From Bacteroidales bacterium (GTDB lineage Bacteria > Bacteroidota > Bacteroidia > Bacteroidales > UBA932): a stretch of DNA of 64,000 bases. Location: positions 1 through 64,000 of the forward strand of contig JAQXOE010000002.1 in assembly GCA_029098505.1 (NCBI GenBank), written 5' to 3'. Shown here piece by piece: positions 41,045 to 50,422 of this stretch. The notes beneath the pieces were generated by a model, which searched no databases, was not told the DNA's origin, and saw nothing but the letters and a program-made list of their open reading frames with translations. The position numbers and the translations under genes were made by a program. Numbering within the stretch: position 1 is the first letter of the stretch; every line of letters starts with the position of its first letter.

Positions 41045-42003
41045 GCATTGCATTAAGTATTCTGATTCTGATTGCGGGTCTCGCACTCATAGTCCTCGGA
41101 GCTGATTGGCTCGTGGACGGTGCTTCAGGCGTCGCCAGGAGGGCAGGCATCAGTGAATTCTTAATCGGTCTGACCATAGTCGGCTTCGGTACATCCTGCC
41201 CTGAACTGGTAGTCAGTCTTACCGGCGCTTTTGCAGGTAATTCTGACATATCCATCGGTAATGTGGTGGGGTCCAACATTTGCAATACCCTCCTCATTCT
41301 TGGTTTGACGGCAGTCATAGCCCCTCTTGCCATCACCAAGGAAAACAAAAACAGGGACATACCAATCAATCTGCTCGTCACCGTTATGCTCATCCTGATG
41401 GGAATGAATGCCACAATCCTCGGAATTGGAGAGCACGACGGCATCAGCAGAATCGAAGGTCTGGTCTTTCTTCTCGTTTTCGCGGCCTATATGTATTTCT
41501 GCTTCAAGAGCGGTACGGGCGCGGAAGACAGCGGAGAAGACAAAAAGTTCAGCATAGGAAAATGTATTTTCTTGATAATCTGCGGATTGGGAGGTTTGAT
41601 AGGTGGTGGTCAGCTCTTTGTCAATTCGGCCACAGACATCGCCCATCAGTTAGGGGTATCTGACAAGTTCATTGCCATAACCGTATTGGCTGGAGGCACT
41701 TCCCTTCCCGAACTGGCTACTTGCGTTGTTGCGGCCGCCAAGAAAAAAAGTCAGCTGGCCTTGGGCAACGTCCTCGGCTCCAACGTTTTCAACATATTGC
41801 TCATCCTGGGTTGCGCTGCTGTCGTGAATCCTCTGGACTTCTCTGGTATGAGCCTTGTTGATATGGGAGTATTGCTGGCGAGCGTCGTACTTCTGATGAT
41901 CGGTGCTTTTGCCGGCAAAAAAATGCAGATAAACAGAGCGGAAGGAGCTCTCCTTCTTGCCTGTGAAACAGGATATCTAATCTGGCTATTCACAACTCTA
42001 TGA
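41041..42003 (+). CDS. Calcium/sodium antiporter (CaCA family)
   Basis: Two alpha repeats: GFGTSCPELVVSL...GNVVGSNICNTLLILG and GGTSLPELATCVVAA...GNVLGSNVFNILLILG. Confidence 0.93.
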   Translation: MSIALSILILIAGLALIVLGADWLVDGASGVARRAGISEFLIGLTIVGFGTSCPELVVSLTGAFAGNSDISIGNVVGSNICNTLLILGLTAVIAPLAITKENKNRDIPINLLVTVMLILMGMNATILGIGEHDGISRIEGLVFLLVFAAYMYFCFKSGTGAEDSGEDKKFSIGKCIFLIICGLGGLIGGGQLFVNSATDIAHQLGVSDKFIAITVLAGGTSLPELATCVVAAAKKKSQLALGNVLGSNVFNILLILGCAAVVNPLDFSGMSLVDMGVLLASVVLLMIGAFAGKKMQINRAEGALLLACETGYLIWLFTTL

Positions 42004-43322
42004 CACGAAACAAGTTAACTAAACTAAACCTTGACAATATGAGATTCAAGCCAACTGAATACCAACTGATGAACGTTGAGACCGGCAGAGTCTTCGACGA
42101 CGGAGATTGGACCCTGTCCGATCCTATGGCCACGGAACCTGCATTGGTCCGTGCAGTTTACAAGACCAAGCAGTTTGCCCCTGTTGACGGACACGACGGC
42201 TTATACAGGTACTCCAATTGGATGCCTATCAAGAGAATGCTCAAGGACTCTCACGCCCCTGTGACATACAAGAGCCGCAAACTGTCCAAACTTCTGGGAA
42301 TGGACAACCTCTACATTACCTTCTCAGGTTACTATCCCAATATTGGAGCCTTAATGACCACCTGTTCCTTCAAGGAGACTGAAGCTTATTCAGTGTGCGC
42401 AAGGTTGCCAAAGAATAATGGGAAGGTGCTTGTTGTACAGTCAGCCGGCAATACAGCCAGAGCCTTCGCCAGGGTTTGCTCGGACAACAACATTCCTATT
42501 GTCATCTGCATCCCTGAGGACAACAAGCACGATATGTGGTTTACCAAGAGATTGAAGAACTGCGTAAAGATTGTTGCAACCCCTTCAGGTTCAGACTATT
42601 TCGATGCCATTACTTTGGGAGAGAAGCTTTGTACAGACCCTATGTTCCTCGCTGAAGGCGGAGCCAAGAACGTAGCAAGACGTGACGGTATGGGCACGAC
42701 TCTTCTCAGCGCTGTCGAGACCATAGGCCGCATTCCTGATGCTTACTTCCAGGCTGTTGGAAGCGGTACCGGAGCCATTGCCGCATATGAGAACAATCTG
42801 AGGCTTATCGAGGACGGAAGATTCGGCAAGCATCTGATGAAGATTTTCGTTTCACAGAACGAGCCTTTCACTCTTATGTACGACTCCTGGAAGGCAGGCT
42901 CACGCGCACTGGTAGATTACTCTCCTGAACAGTCAAGGCGCGACAGCGAAGTCATCCTGGCCAAGGTGCTATCCAACAGAAAACCGCCATACAGCATAAA
43001 GGGCGGTCTGTACGATACACTCAAAGCGACGGGCGGAGACATGTATACCGTTACCAATGATGAAATTGTATCCTGGATCATCCAATATTTCCAATGCGAG
43101 GGATATGACATCTTCCCGGCAGCCGCCACCGCTGTTGCCAGTGTAGCCAAGGCCCTCAAGGATGGAAAAATCAAGAGCAATGACACCGTCATGCTGAATG
43201 TCACCGGAGGCGGTATGCTAATTGCCAAGCAAGAGGGCTTCTTCGAGGCTGAGCCTGCTCTCGTCCTGAGCCCTGAGCTACCGGCAGATATCATCGTCAG
43301 CAAGGTCAAGTCACTTTTCTAA
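42000..43322 (+). CDS. Cysteate synthase-like PLP enzyme (threonine-synthase fold)
   Basis: TCSFKETEAYSVCARL PLP-lysine context, VQSAGNTARAFARVC, VGSGTGAIAAYE; diverged from threonine synthase in the way expected of cysteate synthases. ATGA overlap with the upstream CaCA gene. Confidence 0.65.
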   Translation: MTRNKLTKLNLDNMRFKPTEYQLMNVETGRVFDDGDWTLSDPMATEPALVRAVYKTKQFAPVDGHDGLYRYSNWMPIKRMLKDSHAPVTYKSRKLSKLLGMDNLYITFSGYYPNIGALMTTCSFKETEAYSVCARLPKNNGKVLVVQSAGNTARAFARVCSDNNIPIVICIPEDNKHDMWFTKRLKNCVKIVATPSGSDYFDAITLGEKLCTDPMFLAEGGAKNVARRDGMGTTLLSAVETIGRIPDAYFQAVGSGTGAIAAYENNLRLIEDGRFGKHLMKIFVSQNEPFTLMYDSWKAGSRALVDYSPEQSRRDSEVILAKVLSNRKPPYSIKGGLYDTLKATGGDMYTVTNDEIVSWIIQYFQCEGYDIFPAAATAVASVAKALKDGKIKSNDTVMLNVTGGGMLIAKQEGFFEAEPALVLSPELPADIIVSKVKSLF

Positions 43323-43327
43323 ATTGA

Positions 43328-44263
43328 TTGAAAATGTTCAGATTGCTTCAAGCCTTACCCAGCGTTCCTACGACGGAGTCCGTCAATGTGGCTGACTCCG
43401 TCAGGACTGCTGCACAGAATTTAGCTCAAGAAATCGCAGATGATCCTAGTGCATTTATGAGCAATTTGCTCCAGGATTTCGTTGATTTCGGTATGAAGGT
43501 CCTTGGAGCCATTGCTATATACATTATAGGCGCTTGGGTTATCAAACGCGTAAAGCGCTCAATCTCCAAATTTCTCGAAAGGAAGAAAACTGAGCCGACT
43601 ATGGCATCCTTCATCACATCGCTCACGAGCATCTTGATGACCCTCTTCCTCATCCTGATGACCATTGGCGCCCTGGGTGTGAATACGACCTCCATCGCAG
43701 CTATGCTCGGAGCCGGTGCAATGGCCATAGGAATGGCCTTGAGCGGTACGATGGAGAATTTCGCAGGAGGATTGATTATTCTGTTGTTCAAGCCATTCAA
43801 AGTCGGAGACTTTATCTCAGTCCAGGGTTTCAGCGGCACAGTTACCGATGTAACCATCGTAAACACGAAGATTCTGACTACGGACAACAGGTGCATTATG
43901 ATTCCTAATGGAGCACTGTCGAACGGTACTATTGACAATTTCTCTCTCAAACCTATCAGGAGACTTGAGTGGAAGGTAGGGGTCGAATACGGTACAGACG
44001 TCGAAAAATGCATCGCGGCTATGGTCAATATAGCCGAAAAGGATCAAAGGATACTCAACTCGGAATTCCAGGGAGCCGAAAACCCATACGCTGTCCTAAG
44101 CAGTATGAAGGACAGCAGTGTTGAACTTTCGCTAAGAGCTTGGGTTAAGGCAGAGGACTATTGGTCAGTCAACTTTGATATCAACAAAGAACTGTACGAG
44201 CGCTTGCCTGAACTCGGTTTCAACTTCGCATACCCTCATCTGGATGTAAAGGTAAACCACTGA
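43328..44263 (+). CDS. mscS: Small-conductance mechanosensitive channel (MscS family)
   Basis: ALGVNTTSIAAMLGAGAMAIGMALSGTMENFAGGLIILLFKPFKVGDFI, MIPNGALSNGTIDNFS. Confidence 0.93.
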   Translation: MKMFRLLQALPSVPTTESVNVADSVRTAAQNLAQEIADDPSAFMSNLLQDFVDFGMKVLGAIAIYIIGAWVIKRVKRSISKFLERKKTEPTMASFITSLTSILMTLFLILMTIGALGVNTTSIAAMLGAGAMAIGMALSGTMENFAGGLIILLFKPFKVGDFISVQGFSGTVTDVTIVNTKILTTDNRCIMIPNGALSNGTIDNFSLKPIRRLEWKVGVEYGTDVEKCIAAMVNIAEKDQRILNSEFQGAENPYAVLSSMKDSSVELSLRAWVKAEDYWSVNFDINKELYERLPELGFNFAYPHLDVKVNH

Positions 44264-44268
44264 TTGCT

Positions 44269-45435
44269 TCAGCCGTTTGCCTTTTCCTCTTCCAAACGAA
44301 GCTTGCTCTCCACCGGGTTGGAATAAATGTGCCAGAAGATATCGCGGAGAGCCTCTTTGTCCAGTTTCCTCTCAACCTTCTTCAATTGATGCTCTGTATA
44401 AGCGAGGAAAGCTTCTACATCCTCAGGAGTATATTTGTCGACAAAGCGATTACCACCGTTGACTAGATCGTAGGCGATGTAATTCGTCTTCCATAGTTTG
44501 TACCCCTCGATGACACGCATATCCACAGCATGGCGTATGGCCTGATAGCGGTCGTTCTTGTCACAATGAGAAGCGATTTCGATCTCTTCGGGGGTCAAAG
44601 GCTTACCAATATTGATATGCACATTGCCCTTTTTCTGCCTTATTCCGGTAATGATACTGTGGAGGTCTTCCCTTGGGCCTTTGACATACTTCTGGCTTCT
44701 TGAGATGAGAAGTTCCCTGGCCTTTCTAATATCACAAGGTTCGTATTCGTATGAAATACTCAAAGGAATAATGTTCAATTCGTTGAAATTCTCCTGAAAA
44801 GTGCCCGTTCCGCTCATATCGAACATTTTGAGCAGGCCCTGTTCCGTAATGTCAATACCATCCTTTGTCCTGCCTTGACGCTGAGCAATCCAGACTGAAC
44901 TCTTTCCGCTGGTAATGGTCTGTCTGATATACCTGGAAAGCAATTGGGATGAGAGATACAGTTCCCTTGCAGACACTCCTCTAATGACCTTAATCATCCT
45001 GTTAGAACGGAGAAGCTTTTCTATAGTCTTGCTTGATAGCAGATTGTCTCCCACACAAATCTCACTCATAGGTACACCATTGCTGAAAAGTATATATTGG
45101 GTCAGCGCAGGATCAAGGATGATATCCCTATGATTGGACATCATCAGGAATTTCCCCTCCTTGTTCTTTATATGTGATATTCCGTCATAGGAGAAATTGT
45201 GCACAGTAGTATTCAAGCACCATTCCACAGCTTTGGACATAACTACCTGCTGGAATTCGTCTATGCTGTGAACCCCTTTGATAGCATTGGCCAGGAAACC
45301 GGCAGGCTGATCAGGAAAAAGGGATTTGGATATGAATGGTATGGCTGGATGTCTGGCTACTTCGTTAAGCGCTTTTACCGCTTCTTCGTCAGTATACGGA
45401 CAGATGCTCTCAAATTCTGAATATTTGTCTTCCAT
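44269..45435 (-). CDS. PlsC-like 1-acyl-glycerol-3-phosphate acyltransferase family protein
   Basis: MMSNHRDIILDPAL (HxxxxD-type motif) and SVWIAQRQGRTKDG. Confidence 0.75.
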   Translation of the reverse strand: MEDKYSEFESICPYTDEEAVKALNEVARHPAIPFISKSLFPDQPAGFLANAIKGVHSIDEFQQVVMSKAVEWCLNTTVHNFSYDGISHIKNKEGKFLMMSNHRDIILDPALTQYILFSNGVPMSEICVGDNLLSSKTIEKLLRSNRMIKVIRGVSARELYLSSQLLSRYIRQTITSGKSSVWIAQRQGRTKDGIDITEQGLLKMFDMSGTGTFQENFNELNIIPLSISYEYEPCDIRKARELLISRSQKYVKGPREDLHSIITGIRQKKGNVHINIGKPLTPEEIEIASHCDKNDRYQAIRHAVDMRVIEGYKLWKTNYIAYDLVNGGNRFVDKYTPEDVEAFLAYTEHQLKKVERKLDKEALRDIFWHIYSNPVESKLRLEEEKANG

Positions 45436-45507
45436 AATCGTAATGTCATCCCCTAATGGAGAATCAGGCTTGGTTTTTGGCCATAAAGATAGGGATTTTG
45501 TTTTAAT

Positions 45508-46722
45508 CTACAAATCCGCCCTTTCCAAAAGTGAACTATCTCCATAACTGAGGAAGCGGAAGCCATTTTCAAGGGCATAATCGTATATTGACCTCCAATC
45601 CCCGTTTACAAAGGCAGATACCAGCAGAATCAAGGTACTCTCTGGCTGATGAAAATTCGTAACCAGTCTTTCGACTATGCGGAACTTGAAGCCTGGGACA
45701 ATAATAATTCTTGTTCCCACCTTCAATTCGTCAAGCCCCTCGGAGTCAAGCCAGGACAATATTGCTTCCAAAGCTTCTTGAAGGCTGTACTGATAGTCCC
45801 TGATATATGGGGCCCATTGGTCGATATCTTCAGCCTTTCCTTTCTCTATGCAACTCACCCCGACATAATACAGTGATTCAAGAGTACGCACAGATGTGGT
45901 TCCGACTGCAGTCACACCCTTTCCGCTTTCCAAAAGAGTTCTGATGAAGGCTTTTTTTACAACAAAAGGCTCGCGATGCATAGGATGTTCAGCCACATTG
46001 CTGCTTTTAACAGGTAGAAAGGTACCTGCCCCGACGTGCAAGCAAACATTTTCCATATCAATTCCTTTGGACCTGATCCGACTAAGCACTTCTTCAGTAA
46101 AATGCAAGCCCGCCGTGGGAGCCGCAACGGAGCCTCGGAAACGAGCATACAGGGTCTGATAACGTTCAGAATCTATTGCCTCTGTCTTGCGGTTCAAATA
46201 TGGCGGAATAGGAACAGTGCCACAGATTTCCAGAACCCGGGAGAAGGGAAATGAATTCCTCCATCTGAATTCAACTATGCCCGTTTCACCCTCCTTCTCG
46301 ATAAGTCTTGCTTCCAAAGACAGTTCATTGACAAGTTCAGACGACTCGGGATTATAAAGAGTAAGGACATCATCTTTCCATCGTTTGGAGTTTCCAATGA
46401 CGCAACGCCACCTGCAAATAGAGTCTGCGGCAAAAATGGTATTGTACTCAGGTGGATCTATAGGTTCAAGACAAAAAATTTCAATGTGCGCACCACTTGC
46501 CCTTTGGAAATGCAGTCTGGCAGGTACCACTTTGGTATTATTAAAGACTATTATGGAATCTGAGGGAAGAAGTTCAGGCAAATCCCGGAAAAATCTCTCT
46601 TCGATTTTCCCTGAACTATAGTGAAGCAGTTTCGAAGAATCACGTTCGGGAAGGGGATATTTCGCTATCCTCTCGTCAGGAAGCATATAATTATAATCCT
46701 CAATTCTTATGTCAGGAATCAT
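45508..46722 (-). CDS. queA: S-adenosylmethionine:tRNA ribosyltransferase-isomerase
   Basis: LPDERIAKYPLPERDSSKLL, NNTKVVPARL, AAPTAGLHFTEE, VGAGTFLPVK, NFHQPESTLILLVSAF. Confidence 0.96.
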   Translation of the reverse strand: MIPDIRIEDYNYMLPDERIAKYPLPERDSSKLLHYSSGKIEERFFRDLPELLPSDSIIVFNNTKVVPARLHFQRASGAHIEIFCLEPIDPPEYNTIFAADSICRWRCVIGNSKRWKDDVLTLYNPESSELVNELSLEARLIEKEGETGIVEFRWRNSFPFSRVLEICGTVPIPPYLNRKTEAIDSERYQTLYARFRGSVAAPTAGLHFTEEVLSRIRSKGIDMENVCLHVGAGTFLPVKSSNVAEHPMHREPFVVKKAFIRTLLESGKGVTAVGTTSVRTLESLYYVGVSCIEKGKAEDIDQWAPYIRDYQYSLQEALEAILSWLDSEGLDELKVGTRIIIVPGFKFRIVERLVTNFHQPESTLILLVSAFVNGDWRSIYDYALENGFRFLSYGDSSLLERADL

Positions 46723-47178
46723 ATGTTCGTAAACAAAATTACATTTCTATGCAAATTTAAGAAAATATAACGAATTCAAGAGTAAATGAGAAAGTCATAA
46801 TTATCTGGGCTTAGCCTGTATTCAAAACTAAATTCACAATCTTAATTTGTAAATTTGTAAACATTTATTAACTACAACAAACAAGCTTGTAAATTGTTTA
46901 CATTTGTATAATAAGGGAATTTTATTAGGGTACATCAAATTTACTAATTTTTTAATAGTCAGAGTATTATGTTGGTTAATCTTAAGTAGTGGATGGGGAT
47001 TTTAGTGTAAATTAAGCATAGTTTGAACGATACAAAACCAATACATTTGAGAATATAAAAGTTATAACGTTATTTATCAGTATTTTATGTATCCGCATCT
47101 AAACTTTTACTACATATTAGTAGTATACAAAAATACACAGCTCCCTACACTTTCATACTTCAGAATTTACTATTTTGA

Positions 47179-47210
47179 TTTGGAGTTTTATTTTGCAATT
47201 TGTACATTTG
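47179..47210 (+). promoter_or_regulatory. Predicted promoter of the XRE regulator (TTTG-N20-TACATTTG)
   Basis: Exact match to the Bacteroidota consensus, ~20 bp upstream of ATG at 47231. Confidence 0.65.
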
Positions 47211-47230
47211 TAACAATACTATTTAGAATA

Positions 47231-47686
47231 ATGAACACTCGCCTTCAACAATTTCTCGCTGCAGAAAATATAAGCCAAGCCCAGTTTGCTGACACTATCC
47301 AGGTCGCAAGAGCAAGCGTATCTCACGTCCTTGCCGGAAGAAACAAACCTGGTTATGATTTCATCAGGAGCATAGCCGCCCACTACCCTCAGTTGAACAT
47401 AGAGTGGCTGATTGCAGGAAAGGGAAAGATGTACAAGAAAGAGAATAGCGAAGCTGCCAGTGAAGTGCCCCGGCAGCCTGTGACAGACGAGACTATATAT
47501 ACCAATGGTCTATTTCCAAGTGAAGAGGACGAAAATAAGCCATCAGCTGTCTTCCCTGCTTCAAATAACGAAAGCATAAATAAAATCAATACTTTAAATA
47601 AACTTAATCAAGAAGCTAATAATCAAAGAGTTATAGAAAAGATTATTATCTTTTACAGTGATAATACCTATCAAGAATTAAAGTAA
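47231..47686 (+). CDS. XRE-family helix-turn-helix regulator
   Basis: MNTRLQQFLAAENISQAQFADTIQVARASVSHVLAGRNKPGYDFI is a classic HTH; C-terminal tail KIIIFYSDNTYQEL. Confidence 0.85.
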   Translation: MNTRLQQFLAAENISQAQFADTIQVARASVSHVLAGRNKPGYDFIRSIAAHYPQLNIEWLIAGKGKMYKKENSEAASEVPRQPVTDETIYTNGLFPSEEDENKPSAVFPASNNESINKINTLNKLNQEANNQRVIEKIIIFYSDNTYQELK

Positions 47687-47722
47687 GTTTGTTATATTTG
47701 TACATCCTTAGAATTAATTGAG

Positions 47723-48739
47723 ATGTACAAACAGATAATACGCCCGATATTGTCAGTCTTCAATCAGGAGAATGCACACGATTTGTTTCTGAAGCTGGTC
47801 AGATTTACAAACCACCTCCCTGTTTTAGGATCGCTCGTCAGGTTGACCCATAAATATGAAAGAGCTGAACTGCATCGCGGAGTGTTCGGAATGGATTTCA
47901 AGAACCCTGTTGGCCTTGCTGCTGGCTTTGACACCGATGCAGAATGCCTTGAAGGACTTTCAGCCTTCGGTTTCTCTTTCATTGAAGTCGGCTCACTGAG
48001 TTGCGAGAAACAAGAAGGAGGCAAGAAACCAAGAACAGTGAGAGATAAATCCAGACGTGGCATCATTACAAGACCTGGCAACAGAAACAAGGGCATCAAG
48101 AATGCCATAGAGAATCTAAAGAACAATAATTCCTCAACTATATTATTCGGCAGCATTGCTCCGAATCAAAGCAGTCACAAAGATGAGGAAATGGTCGAGG
48201 ATTACTGCAGGGCTTTTTCATTGCTCTACGATTTTGTGGACGTTATCGTTGTCAATGTATCCTGTCCCAACGACAATGGCTTGCTATTCGTGCAGGACGG
48301 CAGTTCACTATCTGACGTCATTGACCCTCTCCTCGAGATCAGGCTCTGCTATGAGAAACACAAGCCCATTTTGATCAAGCTCTCTCCCGACACTCCTTTC
48401 GAGCAAATTGACCGCATGCTTGACTATTGCCGCCTGAACGGAATCGATGGCGTGATTGCAGGAAATTATTCGAAATGCTCTAGAGAAGTACTTGCTGCCC
48501 ACAAGATGACTGATTCAGCTTTCCTCTCCGGAGAAGAACTGTTCCCGAAGAGCCTTGAGCTTGTCAAACATATTCACGGATACACTCAAGGACGATTCCC
48601 TATTATCGGCTGCGGTGGAATTATGAGCCCCGCCCAGGCGAAGGAAATGATGGATGCCGGCGCTTCATTGATCCAGCTTTACAGCGGCATCGAATATGAA
48701 GGTCCGAAGCTGGTCAAACGTATTCTGAAATCAATTTAA
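47723..48739 (+). CDS. pyrD: Dihydroorotate dehydrogenase (quinone, class 2)
   Basis: NPVGLAAGFDTDAE, FIEVGSLS, VVNVSCPN, IIGCGGIMSPAQAKEMMDAGASLIQLYSG. Confidence 0.95.
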   Translation: MYKQIIRPILSVFNQENAHDLFLKLVRFTNHLPVLGSLVRLTHKYERAELHRGVFGMDFKNPVGLAAGFDTDAECLEGLSAFGFSFIEVGSLSCEKQEGGKKPRTVRDKSRRGIITRPGNRNKGIKNAIENLKNNNSSTILFGSIAPNQSSHKDEEMVEDYCRAFSLLYDFVDVIVVNVSCPNDNGLLFVQDGSSLSDVIDPLLEIRLCYEKHKPILIKLSPDTPFEQIDRMLDYCRLNGIDGVIAGNYSKCSREVLAAHKMTDSAFLSGEELFPKSLELVKHIHGYTQGRFPIIGCGGIMSPAQAKEMMDAGASLIQLYSGIEYEGPKLVKRILKSI

Positions 48740-48747
48740 TAATTGCA

Positions 48748-50016
48748 ATGTACACAGCATCAATTTGCACCATCGGTGATGAAATACTCATCGGCCAGAT
48801 TGTCGATACCAACTCCTCCAATATTGCGAGGGCACTGAACTCGCTGGGAATCAGAACAGGAGAAATGCTCTCCATCGGAGATGACAGACAAACCATCATA
48901 ACCAGACTCGAACAGGAATTGAGGGGCAATGACATAGTCATAACCACAGGAGGCCTCGGCCCGACCAAGGATGATATAACCAAAGAAGCCCTCGCTGAAC
49001 TCTCCAACAGCCAGGGAAGCTATATGCACGAAGGCCAGATGGAAGTGATACAGAGGATACTGAAATCCAGAGGTATCGAAATGTTGGACATAAATCGTCT
49101 CCAAGCTTATGTTCCGGACAAATGTGAGGTCATAGTCAACAAGTTTGGCACAGCTCCTATTATGGTTTTCAGATTCGACGAAAATCGCTTCGGGCACAAA
49201 TGCACCCTCTATACACTGCCTGGAGTACCTTTTGAAGCAATAGGAGCATTGGAGGATATCTTGTCAGATATAAAGAAACACTATAGTATAGATAGCATAA
49301 CGCACGGAAATATAATGACATACGGCATTGCAGAATCCGCGTTAGCCAAGAAAATAGAGACTTGGGAGGAAGCTCTGCCAAAAGATATGCACTTGGCCTA
49401 TCTTCCAAATCAGCTTACGGGGGTCAAACTAAGACTCTCTATTTACGGAGGTGATGAAAGCAGCAATGAAAAACGCATAAGGGAGGAATTCTCCAAGCTC
49501 AACGAAGTGATTGGCGATTATATTTATTCGGATAAAGAGGATAGCCTGGAAGGGCGCATAGGCAGCTTGCTCAGAGGTAGTGGCAAAACACTTTGCGCAG
49601 CCGAATCCTGCACAGGTGGCGAGATTTCACATCTTATTACTACAGTACCGGGTGCATCAGAATACTACTTCGGTTCAGTTACTTCATATTCCCCAAGAGT
49701 GAAGGAAAAGTTGCTGGGTGTATCTTCTGAAAGCATAGAGAAGTATGGAATCGTCAGCAGTCAGGTTGCAGCTGAGATGGCTGTTGGTGTCAGGAAACTG
49801 ATGGGCTGTACTTATTCTGTCTCTACAACAGGTTGGGCTGATTCATACGGAGACGAATTTGAAGAAGCGGGTACCGTTTGGGTGGGGCTTAGCGGTCCGA
49901 GGGGTACAAGGACAGTAAGATTCAATTTCAAGAATAAGAGGGCAATCAATATCCAGAGATTTGCAGCCGCTGCTCTTAATGAGCTGAGGAAAATGATTGA
50001 AGAGGATGACAAATAG
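48748..50016 (+). CDS. cinA: CinA family protein (competence/damage-inducible; NMN amidase)
   Basis: ICTIGDEILIGQIVDTNSSNIARAL, TTGGLGPTKDDITKEAL, C-terminal CAAESCTGGEISHLITTVPGASEYYFGSVTSY. Confidence 0.95.
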   Translation: MYTASICTIGDEILIGQIVDTNSSNIARALNSLGIRTGEMLSIGDDRQTIITRLEQELRGNDIVITTGGLGPTKDDITKEALAELSNSQGSYMHEGQMEVIQRILKSRGIEMLDINRLQAYVPDKCEVIVNKFGTAPIMVFRFDENRFGHKCTLYTLPGVPFEAIGALEDILSDIKKHYSIDSITHGNIMTYGIAESALAKKIETWEEALPKDMHLAYLPNQLTGVKLRLSIYGGDESSNEKRIREEFSKLNEVIGDYIYSDKEDSLEGRIGSLLRGSGKTLCAAESCTGGEISHLITTVPGASEYYFGSVTSYSPRVKEKLLGVSSESIEKYGIVSSQVAAEMAVGVRKLMGCTYSVSTTGWADSYGDEFEEAGTVWVGLSGPRGTRTVRFNFKNKRAINIQRFAAAALNELRKMIEEDDK

Positions 50017-50032
50017 GTCAATCATTAATTGA

Positions 50033-50096
50033 AGGAAGGTACTCACGGTCGCTCCGCGAAACTTGGGACAAGCTTCGCTCCCGTGAGTACCTTCCT
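50033..50096. repeat. 64-nt long inverted repeat / hairpin between convergent genes
   Basis: AGGAAGGTACTCACGG ... CCGTGAGTACCTTCCT perfect 16-bp arms, with inner GCGAA-a-CTTG-gga-CAAG-c-TTCGC. Confidence 0.8.
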
Positions 50097-50200
50097 CCTT
50101 CAAAGACAATGACCCTGACAACCATACCCTAAACTCCGCTAATCTTGGGACAAACTGTAAGCGTGGGGGATAAATGCCTGACACATAGCGAGTTAGATGG

Positions 50201-50230
50201 TTATCTATGGGAAATATTTCCCATAGATAA
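50201..50230. repeat. 30-bp perfect palindrome
   Basis: TTATCTATGGGAAATATTTCCCATAGATAA, uninterrupted self-complementarity. Confidence 0.85.
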
Positions 50231-50387
50231 ATACTTAAGTCATTGATACACAATAAGTTATCTCCCACGACGGCCACGTAGATCCACAGCGCAGCAAAGA
50301 TCCCACGGCAGCAACTTTTCCAGCCAACACAAAAGAAATTGAAGTCTAAGTTGATTTGCAACTTAAATTGACCTATATCATTGATTT

Positions 50388-50422
50388 TAACAAAAGAGTT
50401 ATATATTATAACTTTTTTGTTA
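50388..50422. repeat. Tandem-palindrome element, copy 5 (TAACAAAAGAGTTA-tatatta-TAACTTTTTTGTTA)
   Basis: 14/16 core bases, 21-bp spacing; contains the stop codon of the M19 gene. Confidence 0.7.

Noticed and set aside
46879-46892. AAACAAGCTTGTAA as a further copy of the tandem-palindrome element
   Set aside because: One core mismatch, and no correctly spaced partner (the nearest AACA is 20 bp away and lacks TGTT).
47087-47230. N-terminal extension of the XRE ORF
   Set aside because: The extension has no HTH homology and overlaps a consensus promoter; MNTRLQQF at 47231 is the natural start.
47231-47686. XRE regulator as evidence of a prophage
   Set aside because: It stands alone among housekeeping genes with no integrase or phage genes nearby, and looks like a common chromosomal Bacteroidota regulator.
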